A stretch of 64,000 bases of DNA from Methylobacter tundripaludum (GTDB lineage: Bacteria; Pseudomonadota; Gammaproteobacteria; Methylococcales; Methylomonadaceae), in NCBI RefSeq assembly GCF_002934365.1, contig NZ_PTIY01000001.1, positions 310,001 through 374,000 of the forward strand, given 5' to 3'. Positions 23,649 to 33,456 of this stretch are shown here, one piece after another. Below the pieces are notes generated by a model, which saw only the letters and a list, made by a program, of their open reading frames with translations, searched no databases and had not been told where the DNA came from. The position numbers were made by a program, and so were the translations under genes. The stretch's first letter is position 1; each line of letters begins with the position of its first letter.

Positions 23649-26600
23649 AGCGTGCTGATCAGTTCGATTAAGGCATTAACATCGACGGGTTTGGCTAAAT
23701 AGGCATTCGCGCCCGCCTGCAGGCACAGCGCGTCGTCGCCTTGCATCGCTTTGGCGGTGATCGCGATGATCGGCAATTTGTCGTAATCTAAAGCGCGAAC
23801 ACGGCGTATCAGCTCATAACCATCGACTTGCGGCATCATGATGTCGGTCAACAAGACATCAAAAGTTGTTTGCGCCAACAGTTCCAACGCCTTTATGCTG
23901 TCAGGCGCGACCTCAACCGTAAAGCCTTTGCTTTTTAACACCTTGGTGAGAGCATAAAGATTGCGCGCGTCATCATCGACCAGCAGTAATTTTTTGCCTA
24001 TGGCCTGTTCCGAACTTGCCGTAGCGGGTCCTTCAGCATAGCGTAAGGCATATAGCACTTCCTCACGCAAACGGTCGCTTAACGCATCCTTAGTCACTAT
24101 ACTCTCGGTCACGCCTTTCAATTCGAACACTTCGTTTTCGGTTAATTCGCGTGCCGAGTAGATAATGATAGGCGGCGGATTCAAATGATGTTGTGCTTGT
24201 TTTAGCCACTCAAAACCGGTCATGTCGGGTAGTTGCAGATCGAGAATGACCACATCGAAACGTTGTGATTGCAAGAGTTGCAACGCCGCACTGCCGGTTT
24301 CAGCGGCAACGATGTCTCTCCCGGTATCTTTCAGCAGCTTTTCGACAAATGTTCTATCGATCGGATTGTCTTCAATCAGTAAAATCTGCTGCACAGCGGC
24401 ATCTTGCGTCGCTTGCGTCATCGTTTTCAGTGCATTGATGATGGTATCGCGGGTGACGGGTTTTTCCAAAAAGCCCAGAGCGCCCAAGCTTTTAGCCTCT
24501 CCGGTATCGACCGCACCCGACATAATAAACACGGGAATCCTGGCGGTAGCCTCGCCGGCTTTTAACAGCCGCAACAATTCCATGCCGCTCATGCCGGGTA
24601 AGCCCAGATCGAGAAAAATCCCGCTAAGCGGTGTTTCAGCAAGTGCCGATAACGCTTGCTCGGCCGATTCGACGGCTACCGGGGTAAAACCTAATGTGGC
24701 AATCATGCGCCCCAGAATAGCCAACAAGCGGGTATCATCCTCCACCAACAGAATATTGCCGCCCGCAGCCGGAGTGACTGCGGCAATTGCTGAAGATACC
24801 GGCGCGGGATTATGCGATTCGGCCTGAGATTCAGGCTGCAACAGTTTGCTCAGGCGTATAAAAAACCGGCTGCCCTGCCCTATCGCACTGGTAACGGTAA
24901 GTTCCCCGCCCAGCAAATTGGTCAAATTACGGCTGATCGCCAGCCCCAAGCCGGAGCCGCCATACTTGCGGCTGGTTGAGCCGTCTAATTGTTGAAATGC
25001 GCCAAAAATATGTTCCAGTTTATCGGGAGGAATGCCTATGCCGGTATCAACCACTTCGATCTGCAAATCGTCATCGATTTTGCTGACCAGAACCTTTACC
25101 GAGCCTGCGTCGGTGAACTTAATGGCATTGGTCAGCAGGTTCGACAGCACCTGCGTCAGCCGTTGCCTGTCGGTATAAATGGTTTCGGGCAGGTCAGCGG
25201 CGAGCTCTATCGCGAACGACAACTGTTTTATTTCCGCTTGCGGTAAAAAAACGCGCCGTATATAAGCCGCCATGTCATTCAAGGAAAAGGATTCTTTTAC
25301 CAGCTCCAGTTTTCCCGCTTCGATTTTTGACAGGTCGAGAATATCGTTAATCAAGGTTAATAGTTGTGTGCCGCTTTCGCTGATAACCCCGGCCGATTCG
25401 ACCTGATCGGCGGAAAGGTTGTGTTCGTCATTTTCCGCCAAACTCTTGGATAAGATCAAAATGCTGTTCAGCGGTGTCCGCAACTCGTGCGACATATTGG
25501 CTAAAAATTCCGATTTATATTGATTAGCTTGTTGCAGCTGGTCGGCTTTTGCATTGACTTCGGCGAGGACCTCTTTCAGTTGCTTGCTTTGCGTTTCCAG
25601 CAATTGATTTTTCTCCAAGGTTTCTTCTTGTTGAGCGCGTAACTCCTCTTGGCTGGATTTCAGTTCTTCATTCTGCGATCTCATTTCCTCCGATTGACTG
25701 CGCAACTCTTCGGTGATCGATTGCATTTCAGCGTTGCTTTGTAACAAAGACTGCTGCTGTTCGAACATGATTTGATCCGCTTTCTTTTTATCGGTGATGT
25801 CGCGGGCGGCGGCAAAAATCCCCGCCACCTTGCCTTGGCTATCGCGGTAAACGCTGGCGTTATACAGCACATCGGTAATTTTTCCCGTCGTGTGCCGAAT
25901 GGCCAGCGGATAATCGGTGACAAAACCTTTGGAGAACACCTGTTTATAGCCGGCACGCGCTTCATCCGGGTCGGTGAAAGAATCGCAAAAATCACTCCCG
26001 ATCAGTTGGTCGCGCCTTACGCCGGTGACTTTTTCGGTCGCCGCGTTCACATCCATGATTTTGCCGTCCACACCGATAGTCACTAAGGGATCGAGACTGG
26101 CTTCAATCAAACTACGCGCATAACTGGAGCTGGCCCGTAATTCGGTGACGTCGCGGGCGGCGGCAAAAATCCCCGCCACCTCGCCTTGGCTGTCGCGGTA
26201 AACACTGGCGTTATACAGTACATCGGTAATTTTGCCCGTCGTGTGCCGAATGGCCAGCGGATAATCGGTGACAAAGCCTTTGGAAAACACTTGTTGATAA
26301 CCGGCGCGCGCTTCATCCGGCTCGGTGAAATAATCGCAAAAATCGCTACCGATCAGCTGGTCGCGCGCTACGCCGGTTACTCTTTCGGTCGCCGCATTCA
26401 CATCCATGATTTTGCCGTCGATACCGATAGTGACCAGAGGATCGAGACTGGCTTCAATTAAACTGCGCGCATAACCCGAACTGGCGCGCAGCTCGGCGGC
26501 CTGTTTACTGGTCTCCGCCAACAGCAGGGAATTATGTTCGGCCGCTTGCAAATTGGCGAATTGCAAGCCCAAGGCCGCGGAGGCGGCTTTCAAAAATGCG

Positions 26601-28258
26601 TGTTGTTTAGCCTGCAATGAGCCCGTCGCGGCCAGTTCCAGCACCGCCAACACTTCATTTTTATGAACAATCGGATAAATGATCAGTTCATGCGGGGCAA
26701 ATTCCGCCAAGCCGGTGCTGATAATCGTTAAACCGGCGGGCACCGGCGACAGCACCAAGGCCTGATTGCTTTTCGCGCACTGCCCCAATAAACCTACGCC
26801 CGGCTCAAATGAAGTCTCGGCTTGATTACTGCGCGCCAGGCCATGAGTGCTGATGCGTTGATAACGCCCATTGTCCAATAAATAAACCGCGCCGACGGGG
26901 ACGTCCAACAAATCGCAGATTAAATGCAAAACCCGTTCCGCCGCCTTGTTGACTGATTTTTCCGCCGACACCGCACTGGTCAATAAGGTGACATTTTCAC
27001 TGAGCCAGTGCTCCTGTTCCACTTGTTGAACAATGGTATAAAAGGTCTCTGCCGCTTTGGCAATCTCGCCGATTTCGTCGCTGCGATTTAATTCGGGTAC
27101 CTTGACTTGTTCGCCCTTCGCCAAACGCGTCAGTGCATCAGTAATGCGGATCAAAGGCCGCGTTATAGTGCGCCCGCCCCATACCCCCAAACTCACCGCA
27201 AGTAGAATCAAACCCCCCGTGATAAACAATAACGTGCGCTGGATATGATAGTATTCGCGCAATACCTCAGCGTGTTCGATTTTAGTGATAATCCCCCATA
27301 GCGCCTTATCGCCCAGCGCGTTGGCAAAGGGGGTAAACGGTTTAACCCTCGCTATCACTTCAATACCGCGATAATCCGGCACGATCAGGGTCGCGGTTGT
27401 TCCTGCCAATACCGTATCTTCGGGCTTGGCTTTAATCTGTCTTTTCAATATGGTGCTTTCCTTGCTGAAACGGGAGTCGGTCAGCACCCAGCTGTCCTTG
27501 CCGACTACGATGACCTCGCCGGTTTCACCCAGGCCTGTTTTGTCCATCATCAACTCGCTCATCCCGGCGCTGGGCAATTGAATAGCCACCACGCCTAAAA
27601 ACTGTTGTTTTTCCTTATCGAATATCGGCATAGCAACAAAACTGGCCGGCCGCATGTTGTTGGCCGCATATTGCGAATAATCGGCAAAACCGAGTTGCCC
27701 TGGAATAGCATCATGCAGCAACGGCGTGACCGCCCGCGCCAATCCCGAATCCCGCCAAGGGCCGGTGTGTAAATTGGTGGCGAAATCGGCTTCTTTTTTT
27801 AGACTGAACACCACATTACCCTGGGTATCAATCAAAAACATATCGTTCCAACCGTAGGCGTCATAACGACGGTTAAAGAATTCCACAACGGTGCGTTGCA
27901 GCTTATCGTAAGCTGCAAGTGAAGCCGGTTTTTGCCCGTCCTGACCGCGTCCTGCCGCCAGGTAATTTTGTTGTAACAGCACTTGAGCATTGTCGCCCAC
28001 GTTGTGAAATTCCGCGCTCAATTGGCCTAACAAGCCGGCCGTAGTCGATTCGGCCGCCAAAATAGCCATTTGTGCCTGTAGCGTCTCTGCCCAACGGCTC
28101 AACGCGCTGTATCGGGCTTCCGATATCGCCGCCAATTTTTCCTTTGCCGCTGTTTCCACGACATCCCGCGTCAAATACGAGGTGACGAGCAAGGCAATGA
28201 CCATCGTGAACGTGGTCTTGGATAACATTAACAACAATAGTCGGGCTTGGATCTTCAC
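23645..28258 (-). CDS. Large hybrid sensor histidine kinase (Cache-HAMP-GAF-PAS-PAS-HK-REC-REC-REC)
   Basis: A 1537-residue inner-membrane kinase. Order: transmembrane helix near 10-28; extracytoplasmic Cache-type sensor (about 30-340); second helix LLFITGGLILLAVSLGVWGG (about 343-362); HAMP; GAF (about 430-590); two nearly identical PAS domains (about 595-830); a long glutamine/glutamate-rich coiled coil; HisKA with the phospho-histidine in NMSHELRTPLNS (near 923); HATPase with DTGIGIP and GGSGLGLAIS; and three receivers with aspartates in FLDLGLPGMSG, ILDLQLPDMTG and LTDIMMPQVDG. It heads a four-gene overlapping operon with CheR, CheB and a cyclic di-GMP enzyme. Confidence 0.93.
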   Translation of the reverse strand: MKIQARLLLLMLSKTTFTMVIALLVTSYLTRDVVETAAKEKLAAISEARYSALSRWAETLQAQMAILAAESTTAGLLGQLSAEFHNVGDNAQVLLQQNYLAAGRGQDGQKPASLAAYDKLQRTVVEFFNRRYDAYGWNDMFLIDTQGNVVFSLKKEADFATNLHTGPWRDSGLARAVTPLLHDAIPGQLGFADYSQYAANNMRPASFVAMPIFDKEKQQFLGVVAIQLPSAGMSELMMDKTGLGETGEVIVVGKDSWVLTDSRFSKESTILKRQIKAKPEDTVLAGTTATLIVPDYRGIEVIARVKPFTPFANALGDKALWGIITKIEHAEVLREYYHIQRTLLFITGGLILLAVSLGVWGGRTITRPLIRITDALTRLAKGEQVKVPELNRSDEIGEIAKAAETFYTIVQQVEQEHWLSENVTLLTSAVSAEKSVNKAAERVLHLICDLLDVPVGAVYLLDNGRYQRISTHGLARSNQAETSFEPGVGLLGQCAKSNQALVLSPVPAGLTIISTGLAEFAPHELIIYPIVHKNEVLAVLELAATGSLQAKQHAFLKAASAALGLQFANLQAAEHNSLLLAETSKQAAELRASSGYARSLIEASLDPLVTIGIDGKIMDVNAATERVTGVARDQLIGSDFCDYFTEPDEARAGYQQVFSKGFVTDYPLAIRHTTGKITDVLYNASVYRDSQGEVAGIFAAARDVTELRASSSYARSLIEASLDPLVTIGVDGKIMDVNAATEKVTGVRRDQLIGSDFCDSFTDPDEARAGYKQVFSKGFVTDYPLAIRHTTGKITDVLYNASVYRDSQGKVAGIFAAARDITDKKKADQIMFEQQQSLLQSNAEMQSITEELRSQSEEMRSQNEELKSSQEELRAQQEETLEKNQLLETQSKQLKEVLAEVNAKADQLQQANQYKSEFLANMSHELRTPLNSILILSKSLAENDEHNLSADQVESAGVISESGTQLLTLINDILDLSKIEAGKLELVKESFSLNDMAAYIRRVFLPQAEIKQLSFAIELAADLPETIYTDRQRLTQVLSNLLTNAIKFTDAGSVKVLVSKIDDDLQIEVVDTGIGIPPDKLEHIFGAFQQLDGSTSRKYGGSGLGLAISRNLTNLLGGELTVTSAIGQGSRFFIRLSKLLQPESQAESHNPAPVSSAIAAVTPAAGGNILLVEDDTRLLAILGRMIATLGFTPVAVESAEQALSALAETPLSGIFLDLGLPGMSGMELLRLLKAGEATARIPVFIMSGAVDTGEAKSLGALGFLEKPVTRDTIINALKTMTQATQDAAVQQILLIEDNPIDRTFVEKLLKDTGRDIVAAETGSAALQLLQSQRFDVVILDLQLPDMTGFEWLKQAQHHLNPPPIIIYSARELTENEVFELKGVTESIVTKDALSDRLREEVLYALRYAEGPATASSEQAIGKKLLLVDDDARNLYALTKVLKSKGFTVEVAPDSIKALELLAQTTFDVLLTDIMMPQVDGYELIRRVRALDYDKLPIIAITAKAMQGDDALCLQAGANAYLAKPVDVNALIELISTL
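25790..26491 (-). repeat. Internal tandem duplication of a PAS-domain segment (351-bp period)
   Basis: Two adjacent stretches of about 351 bp (25790-26140 and 26141-26491) are almost the same base for base: for example GGCGGCAAAAATCCCCGCCA occurs at 25810 and 26161. Each encodes one PAS/PAC unit of 117 residues containing SLIEASLDPLVTIG and VLYNASVYRDSQG. The high DNA identity points to a recent duplication or gene conversion inside the hybrid kinase gene. Confidence 0.85.
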
Positions 28259-28607
28259 GCGCTTACCTAATTTTCAACGACGGTTCTAAAAATAAGATAA
28301 CTATAGACGATGTATCGTTGCTTCGATATGAAAATGCGCAACATAAACCCGCTGGGAACGGCATGAATCAGAGAGCCGGGTTTTGTAACCCCGACCCTTA
28401 CGTTTTGTTATATCTGTGCCTAATGGCTATACTTCACCATCGTAAAACCTTTCAAACGGGAGACGCTCTCCTAAGCGAGCGTAGCTCGTGGATGCAATAA
28501 ACGAAGCGCATTGCTCCTAATCCGGTGGAACAAACTTATCCACATCCTTTTCTGCGCCGGGATGCTCGTTTGCCTGGTTGGGGCCTATTAATTCGGAGAT
28601 GTAATAA
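28259..28607. other. Intergenic region between hybrid kinase and DUF4239 gene
   Basis: A 349-bp divergent gap. It should hold the promoter of the four-gene signalling operon (minus strand) and that of the DUF4239 gene (plus strand), but I cannot assign boxes. A piece near 28475-28510 (GTAGCTCGTGGATGCAATAA) looks like a decayed intergenic repeat. No gene is convincing here. Confidence 0.4.
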
Positions 28608-29366
28608 ATGATACTGTTCTTGCTTGAGTTGCCGATTGTGGTGATGGCGTTGTTGATAATCGGAACGACGGTTGCCTTGGCTTGGTTGATTGTTGAAATA
28701 GTCCACCGAACTCATTTGGCGAAACTAAAACCGTCCTTTCGCAACATGCTGCCGCCGTTGGGCGGCGCCATGATGGCCGGCTATGTGATTTTTTCCGCCC
28801 TGGTCGCCAACACCATCTGGCGTGAAAAGGAATTCGCCGAGCAAGCCGTGCATCAGGAAGTACGCTCGCTCAGCTTTGCGGCCAAAATGGTTGACGCACA
28901 ACGTTATCCCGAGTTCGGCTTGGCGATTGCAGCCTACGCCAAGACAGTAACACAGCAAGAATGGCAATCTATGTCGGATGGTATCGAAAATACCGGCGCC
29001 CAGCAGATCCTCGATAACTTGCACCGGACTGTACTGACCGGCTTGCCCGGCCTGCCGGAGGAAATACGCAGGTCTCTGACAGCCACCTTGAAAGATGTCG
29101 AAATAGCACGGCAAAACCGGCTGATGGCCGCGACCGATATTATTCCCGGCGAAGTATGGGTGACCGTGGTAATGACCGCGCTGGTGGTGCTGACCTTTTC
29201 GGCATTCGCCCACCAACATGATCTGGTTGCAGCCCGCATTATGGCCAGCCTGTTCGGAGTGATGATCGGATCAATGATGTTTTCGATCATCGCCGTCGAT
29301 CGCCCTTTTATCGGCAAGGTTGCGATTTCTAAGGCGGCGATGATCAAACTATGGGAAAACCGCTGA
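28608..29366 (+). CDS. DUF4239 / bestrophin-like membrane protein
   Basis: A 252-residue protein with four hydrophobic segments: about 2-30, 45-68, 185-203 and 208-230. The layout of two N-terminal helices, a helical cytoplasmic middle (residues about 70-180) and two C-terminal helices is that of the DUF4239 bestrophin-like family, possibly an anion channel relative. PPLGGAMMAGYVIFSALVAN and ASLFGVMIGSMMFSIIAVDR are the membrane stretches. Function is not established. It is a single gene. Confidence 0.7.
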   Translation: MILFLLELPIVVMALLIIGTTVALAWLIVEIVHRTHLAKLKPSFRNMLPPLGGAMMAGYVIFSALVANTIWREKEFAEQAVHQEVRSLSFAAKMVDAQRYPEFGLAIAAYAKTVTQQEWQSMSDGIENTGAQQILDNLHRTVLTGLPGLPEEIRRSLTATLKDVEIARQNRLMAATDIIPGEVWVTVVMTALVVLTFSAFAHQHDLVAARIMASLFGVMIGSMMFSIIAVDRPFIGKVAISKAAMIKLWENR

Positions 29367-29428
29367 GACAAGGCTGCCCAATGAACCCAATGGCCGGCAT
29401 TCGTAAAGGGTGCGCGGTGGCCCTACCG

Positions 29429-29935
29429 CTACAGAATCTTTTCCAATATCTCCAAGCGTAAATCTGTAACTTTAGGCGTCCATAGCCCGGGATTCACCGG
29501 AAACGCTTTGCTTACCCCGGTGCGCCGGTAACCGCGCCGCTGGTAAAATGCGATCAGTTCGTTCCTGCATGCGATCACGGTCATAACCGCTTTATTGACG
29601 GCCCAGGTTTCCTGCGCGGCCAGCTCCGCGGCTGCCAACAACTGCTTGCCGATGTCCCGTTCCTGCAATGCGGGGCTTACTGCCAGCATGCCGAGGCAAA
29701 CCTGCTCCGCCTGTTTCTGCAAATGCACCGAGCCGATCAGTTCCGCTTCAGCCTTGCACAGCAGAAACATCGAGTCTTCACTCGAGATCAAGCGCAGGAT
29801 CTCTTCAGTATCGGTTCTTAGTCCGGCCAGTAAATCGTCTTCCGTGGTCCAGCCTTGTCTGCTGGACTCGCCGCGATAAGCCGAGTTAACCAGAGCGGCA
29901 ATCGGCCCGGCATCGTGTTTTTCCGCCCTGAACAT
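29429..29935 (-). CDS. GNAT-family N-acetyltransferase
   Basis: A 168-residue acetyltransferase starting MFRAEKHDAGPIAALVNSAY. The acetyl-CoA site is in LGMLAVSPALQERDIGKQLL (Q/RxxGxG/A-like, changed to QERDIG), and IAFYQRRGYRRTG is the usual motif B. The frame extends upstream into the aldo/keto reductase gene; the ATG at 29935, 8 bp after that stop, is the better start. The substrate is unknown. Its 3' end is duplicated as a relic at 20017-20067. Confidence 0.8.
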   Translation of the reverse strand: MFRAEKHDAGPIAALVNSAYRGESSRQGWTTEDDLLAGLRTDTEEILRLISSEDSMFLLCKAEAELIGSVHLQKQAEQVCLGMLAVSPALQERDIGKQLLAAAELAAQETWAVNKAVMTVIACRNELIAFYQRRGYRRTGVSKAFPVNPGLWTPKVTDLRLEILEKIL

Positions 29936-29943
29936 CGAGTAAA

Positions 29944-30789
29944 TCAAAGCAATGTCTCCACCGCATCGCATTCACCTTCGGCCAATTCAAAGTCAAATAG
30001 CGCCAAGTCTTCGCGCATGTGGATTTCCGATGTGGTCCCGGTTAACGGAATAATGCCGATCTGGCTCAAATAGCGGAAAAATATCTGGGCGGCGCTACGC
30101 CGGTATTTCACCGCCAGAGCTTTCAGCGTAGGATGAGACAGGACACCGGGATTGGCGGTCAGCGTCCAGAAACTTTGGTAAATGACCCCGTGTTCCCGGC
30201 AAAAATTGCGGATAGCCCGGTCGTACCCGGTCTCCGCATAAAAACGGTTCTGGATAACGGCCGGTTTGATCTCGGCATCCCGATACAACCGCTCAAACTG
30301 CCCAAAATCGTAGCAATTGCTGATTCCCAACTGTTTGACACCGCCGCTGTGAACGATCTGCTCCATCGCCCGCCATGCTTCCATTGTCTGCGGTGGATTT
30401 GCCAGCGGCGAGTGCAGCACCAGGCAATCCAGATAAGTGGTTTGCAGGTTTTTCAGCGAAGCTTGGAATGATTGCGCCACTTGCCCGCCGAGACCGGCGT
30501 TCGGATCATAAGGCACGCTCATCGGATCCTGGCCGCTAAGCGGCGTGAATTTGCTTTGCAGATAAAGCTCGCTGCGGTCTATTCCTCGGTGCAGGCAGGC
30601 GGCCACGCCGTCCCCGACACCCGCCTCGTTGTAATGCTTGGGTTGGCAGGCGGTATCGATACCGCGAAAACCCAAGCCGATAGCCTGTTCCACCAACGCT
30701 GCCGTTGCGTCTTTCTTCCAGGCCGTACCGTAAATAATCCGGGGCATCTGTACGCCGCAAGCGGACGTTAAAAAATCTTTAGGGTTCAT
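29944..30789 (-). CDS. Aldo/keto reductase
   Basis: A 281-residue NADPH-dependent TIM-barrel reductase. The catalytic residues are recognisable: Asp in GIDTACQPKHYNEAGVGDG with its Tyr, Lys in LYLQSKFTPL and His in CLVLHSPLANPP. GISNCYDFGQF and the cofactor-binding end IGIIPLTGTTSEIHMREDL also fit. The natural substrate is unknown; members handle aldehydes, ketones or methylglyoxal. It is cotranscribed with the downstream GNAT gene. Confidence 0.88.
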   Translation of the reverse strand: MNPKDFLTSACGVQMPRIIYGTAWKKDATAALVEQAIGLGFRGIDTACQPKHYNEAGVGDGVAACLHRGIDRSELYLQSKFTPLSGQDPMSVPYDPNAGLGGQVAQSFQASLKNLQTTYLDCLVLHSPLANPPQTMEAWRAMEQIVHSGGVKQLGISNCYDFGQFERLYRDAEIKPAVIQNRFYAETGYDRAIRNFCREHGVIYQSFWTLTANPGVLSHPTLKALAVKYRRSAAQIFFRYLSQIGIIPLTGTTSEIHMREDLALFDFELAEGECDAVETLL

Positions 30790-31158
30790 AAGCGCTCCAA
30801 GGAAAATGTTGGACTTCGATTATCCTCGCACATTAAAGTGCTCCGGGCTACTGCCCGTCTCGTCTTTGACCGCCCGACCCCGCCAACCCGCGACAGGCTA
30901 AAACATTGGCTGGCAAAAGTTACGGCAATTCCGCACTGGCAAACCTAATCTGCATAGGAAATAGTCCCGATAATTTTAAGCGGCGGGAATCGCTGCCCCA
31001 TTCAGTTTAAGGCTATACCACCCGTCTGATTAGGGAAACCCGTAACTGTCAGCATTTCTGATGCCTTTTCTTGCAATTCGGCTTATTATATCGGCCATTC
31101 TTGCCATGGGGCTCCAGTGCGCCTCATGCTTACCAAAAATGATTTATGATAATGCGCT
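30790..31158. other. Intergenic region upstream of lptM
   Basis: A 369-bp divergent gap between the aldo/keto reductase and lptM. I checked it for cyaY, which often lies here in gammaproteobacteria, and found no frame. No repeat or clear promoter could be assigned. Confidence 0.4.
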
Positions 31159-31317
31159 ATGAAACCTTATAAATTATTACTGCTTGTGCTGCTAAACTCG
31201 TTTGTTGCAGGCTGCGGACAGCCCGGCCCGCTTTATTTGCCGGGACAAGCAGCGCCGATTCATGTAGAACCGGAACCAGCGCCCGAACCGGAAACCAAGC
31301 CCGAAAAAAAGAAATAA
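31159..31317 (+). CDS. lptM: LptM (YifL)-type small lipoprotein
   Basis: A 52-residue lipoprotein: MKPYKLLLLVLLNSFVAGCG is a signal peptide with lipobox VAGC, followed by the family's conserved GQPGPLYLPG and a Pro/Glu/Lys-rich tail. LptM helps mature the LptD/LptE lipopolysaccharide translocon in the outer membrane. Its position directly before lysA-dapF-DUF484-xerC is the usual one in gammaproteobacteria. The lysA ATG follows after one base. Confidence 0.88.
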   Translation: MKPYKLLLLVLLNSFVAGCGQPGPLYLPGQAAPIHVEPEPAPEPETKPEKKK

Positions 31318-31318
31318 C

Positions 31319-32590
31319 ATGGATCATTTTAATTACCGAAACGGCGAGCTTTTCGCCGAAGACATCGCCGTTCAGGACATTGTCTATAAATACGGCAGCC
31401 CTTGCTACATCTATTCAAGAGCTACGCTGGAGCGGCACTGGAAGGCTTTCGATCAGGCTTTTGGCGAGCACGCGCATTTAATCTGTTACGCCGTCAAGGC
31501 TAATTCCAATATTGCGATACTCAACCTGCTGGCCCGTTTAGGCTCAGGTTTCGACATCGTCTCTCTGGGCGAATTGGAACGGGTGCTTAAGGCCGGCGGT
31601 GATCCTAAAAAAATCGTGTTTTCCGGCGTCGGCAAACGCGAGGATGAAATTCTGGCGGCGTTAAAGATCGGCATCCGCTGTTTTAATATCGAAGTCAGCG
31701 GCGAACTGGACCGGATTAACCTTCTGGCCGGACAACTGGGCGTTATCGCGCCGGTGTCTTTTCGGGTAAACCCCGATGTCGACGCCAAAACCCATCCTTA
31801 TATTTCCACCGGTTTAAAGGAAAACAAGTTCGGCATAGACATTCAACAGGCTTTGACTGAATATCGCCGCGCAGCGGCCATGCCGTATATCAACGTGATC
31901 GGCATAGACTGCCATATCGGTTCGCAACTGACCGAAACCCGGCCGTTCCTGGACGCGCTGGATAAAATTCTCGATCTGGTCGCGACACTAAAAGCCGAAG
32001 GCATTAACCTGCATCACCTGGATCTGGGCGGGGGCTTGGGCATTTGCTATAAAGATGAACAGCCGCCTGAACCTGCCGAATATATTCAGGCGGTTTTGGC
32101 GCGGCTTGGCAAAACCTGTCCTGAATCTGCCGAATGGACAGGCTTTGAAATCTTACTGGAGCCTGGCCGCGCTATCGTCGGCAATGCCGGTATCCTGGTG
32201 ACCCAGGTTGAATATCTTAAACCGACTGCCCATAAAAATTTCGCGATCGTCGATGCGGCCATGAATGACCTGGTGCGCCCCTCTTTATACAGCGCCTGGC
32301 AGAACATCATCCCGGTAAACCTGCAAAGTAACGCCGAGGAAACAACCTGGGATATTGTCGGCCCGGTCTGCGAAACCGGCGACTTTTTGGGTAAAGACCG
32401 CCCGCTAAAAATCGCTCCGGGCGATTTGCTGGCGATACGCTCATCCGGCGCCTATGGCTTTACCATGAGTTCAAATTATAATTCCAGGCCACGTCTGACT
32501 GAGCTGATGGTTGATGGAAGCAGCCTGCACTTGATCAGGGAAAGGGAAACCATTGCGCAGCTTTGGGCAGGCGAACATTTGTTACCGTAG
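31319..32590 (+). CDS. lysA: Diaminopimelate decarboxylase
   Basis: A 423-residue PLP enzyme for the last step of lysine synthesis. The PLP lysine is in YAVKANSN (near residue 60); HIGSQLTETRPF, LDLGGGLGI, LEPGRAIVGNAG and the active-site CETGDF and YNSRPRL follow in normal order. It fits the usual length. A stretch near residues 263-275 (GKTCPESAEWTG) is encoded by DNA resembling the repeat in polA and glmS and may be an in-frame insert, with lower certainty. Cotranscribed with lptM and dapF. Confidence 0.95.
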   Translation: MDHFNYRNGELFAEDIAVQDIVYKYGSPCYIYSRATLERHWKAFDQAFGEHAHLICYAVKANSNIAILNLLARLGSGFDIVSLGELERVLKAGGDPKKIVFSGVGKREDEILAALKIGIRCFNIEVSGELDRINLLAGQLGVIAPVSFRVNPDVDAKTHPYISTGLKENKFGIDIQQALTEYRRAAAMPYINVIGIDCHIGSQLTETRPFLDALDKILDLVATLKAEGINLHHLDLGGGLGICYKDEQPPEPAEYIQAVLARLGKTCPESAEWTGFEILLEPGRAIVGNAGILVTQVEYLKPTAHKNFAIVDAAMNDLVRPSLYSAWQNIIPVNLQSNAEETTWDIVGPVCETGDFLGKDRPLKIAPGDLLAIRSSGAYGFTMSSNYNSRPRLTELMVDGSSLHLIRERETIAQLWAGEHLLP

Positions 32591-32628
32591 CGCTTTAAAA
32601 CTCACTTACCTAAATAAACACCGACTAA

Positions 32629-33456
32629 ATGATCAACTTCACTAAAATGCACGGCCTCGGCAATGATTTCGTGGTCATTGACGCGATCAATCAGCAGGTA
32701 GCTTTAACGCCTGAGACAATCCAGCTGCTGTCCGACCGGCACTTCGGCATAGGCTTTGATCAGCTGTTACTGGTCGAAAAACCGGTCAACGCCAACGCCG
32801 ATTTCAAATACCGTATTTTTAACGCGGACGGTGGCGAAGTCGCCCAATGCGGCAACGGCGCGCGCTGTTTTGCCCGTTTTGTCCGCGATAAAAAGCTGTC
32901 GGCCAAAGATGAAATCCGCGTCGATACCAATTCAGGCCAATTACTGCTGCGTTTTGACGACGATAACTTGGTCACTGTCGATATGGGCGTACCCCGGCAC
33001 GCCCCCGCCCAAATTCCGCTGCTGGCGGAAGAAGAATCCCGCTTCTATACCGTACTGGTTAACGGCACTGAAAAAGCCTTCGGCGCCGTTTCGATGGGCA
33101 ATCCGCACGCCGTCATTCAAGTCACGGACATTAAAACCGCGCCGGTAGCCGAATTGGGCAAAGCCCTGGAAAGCCATGCGTTTTTCCCGGAACGGGTCAA
33201 TGTCGGCTTCATGCAGGTCGTCGATCGCCAGCACATTAAGCTGCGCGTATTTGAGCGCGGCGCCGCGGAAACTCTCGCTTGCGGCAGCGGCGCTTGCGCC
33301 GCCGTGGTCATCGGCATTGAACACAATCTGCTGGATCATACCGTCAGCGTCGAGCTACCCGGCGGTACGCTGACCGTCAGCTGGCCGGGCCGTGATCAAC
33401 CGGTCTTAATGACGGGACCTGCCATTTCTGTTTTTGAAGGACAAATACCCTTATGA
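32629..33456 (+). CDS. dapF: Diaminopimelate epimerase
   Basis: A 275-residue cofactor-free epimerase turning LL- into meso-diaminopimelate for lysine and peptidoglycan. [12 protein letters not shown] opens the protein; the two catalytic cysteines are in QCGNGARCF (near 74) and ACGSGACA (near 217). The length is normal. It lies 38 bp after lysA, and its stop overlaps the ATG of the DUF484 gene (4 bp), so they are translationally coupled. Confidence 0.96.
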   Translation: MINFTKMHGLGNDFVVIDAINQQVALTPETIQLLSDRHFGIGFDQLLLVEKPVNANADFKYRIFNADGGEVAQCGNGARCFARFVRDKKLSAKDEIRVDTNSGQLLLRFDDDNLVTVDMGVPRHAPAQIPLLAEEESRFYTVLVNGTEKAFGAVSMGNPHAVIQVTDIKTAPVAELGKALESHAFFPERVNVGFMQVVDRQHIKLRVFERGAAETLACGSGACAAVVIGIEHNLLDHTVSVELPGGTLTVSWPGRDQPVLMTGPAISVFEGQIPL

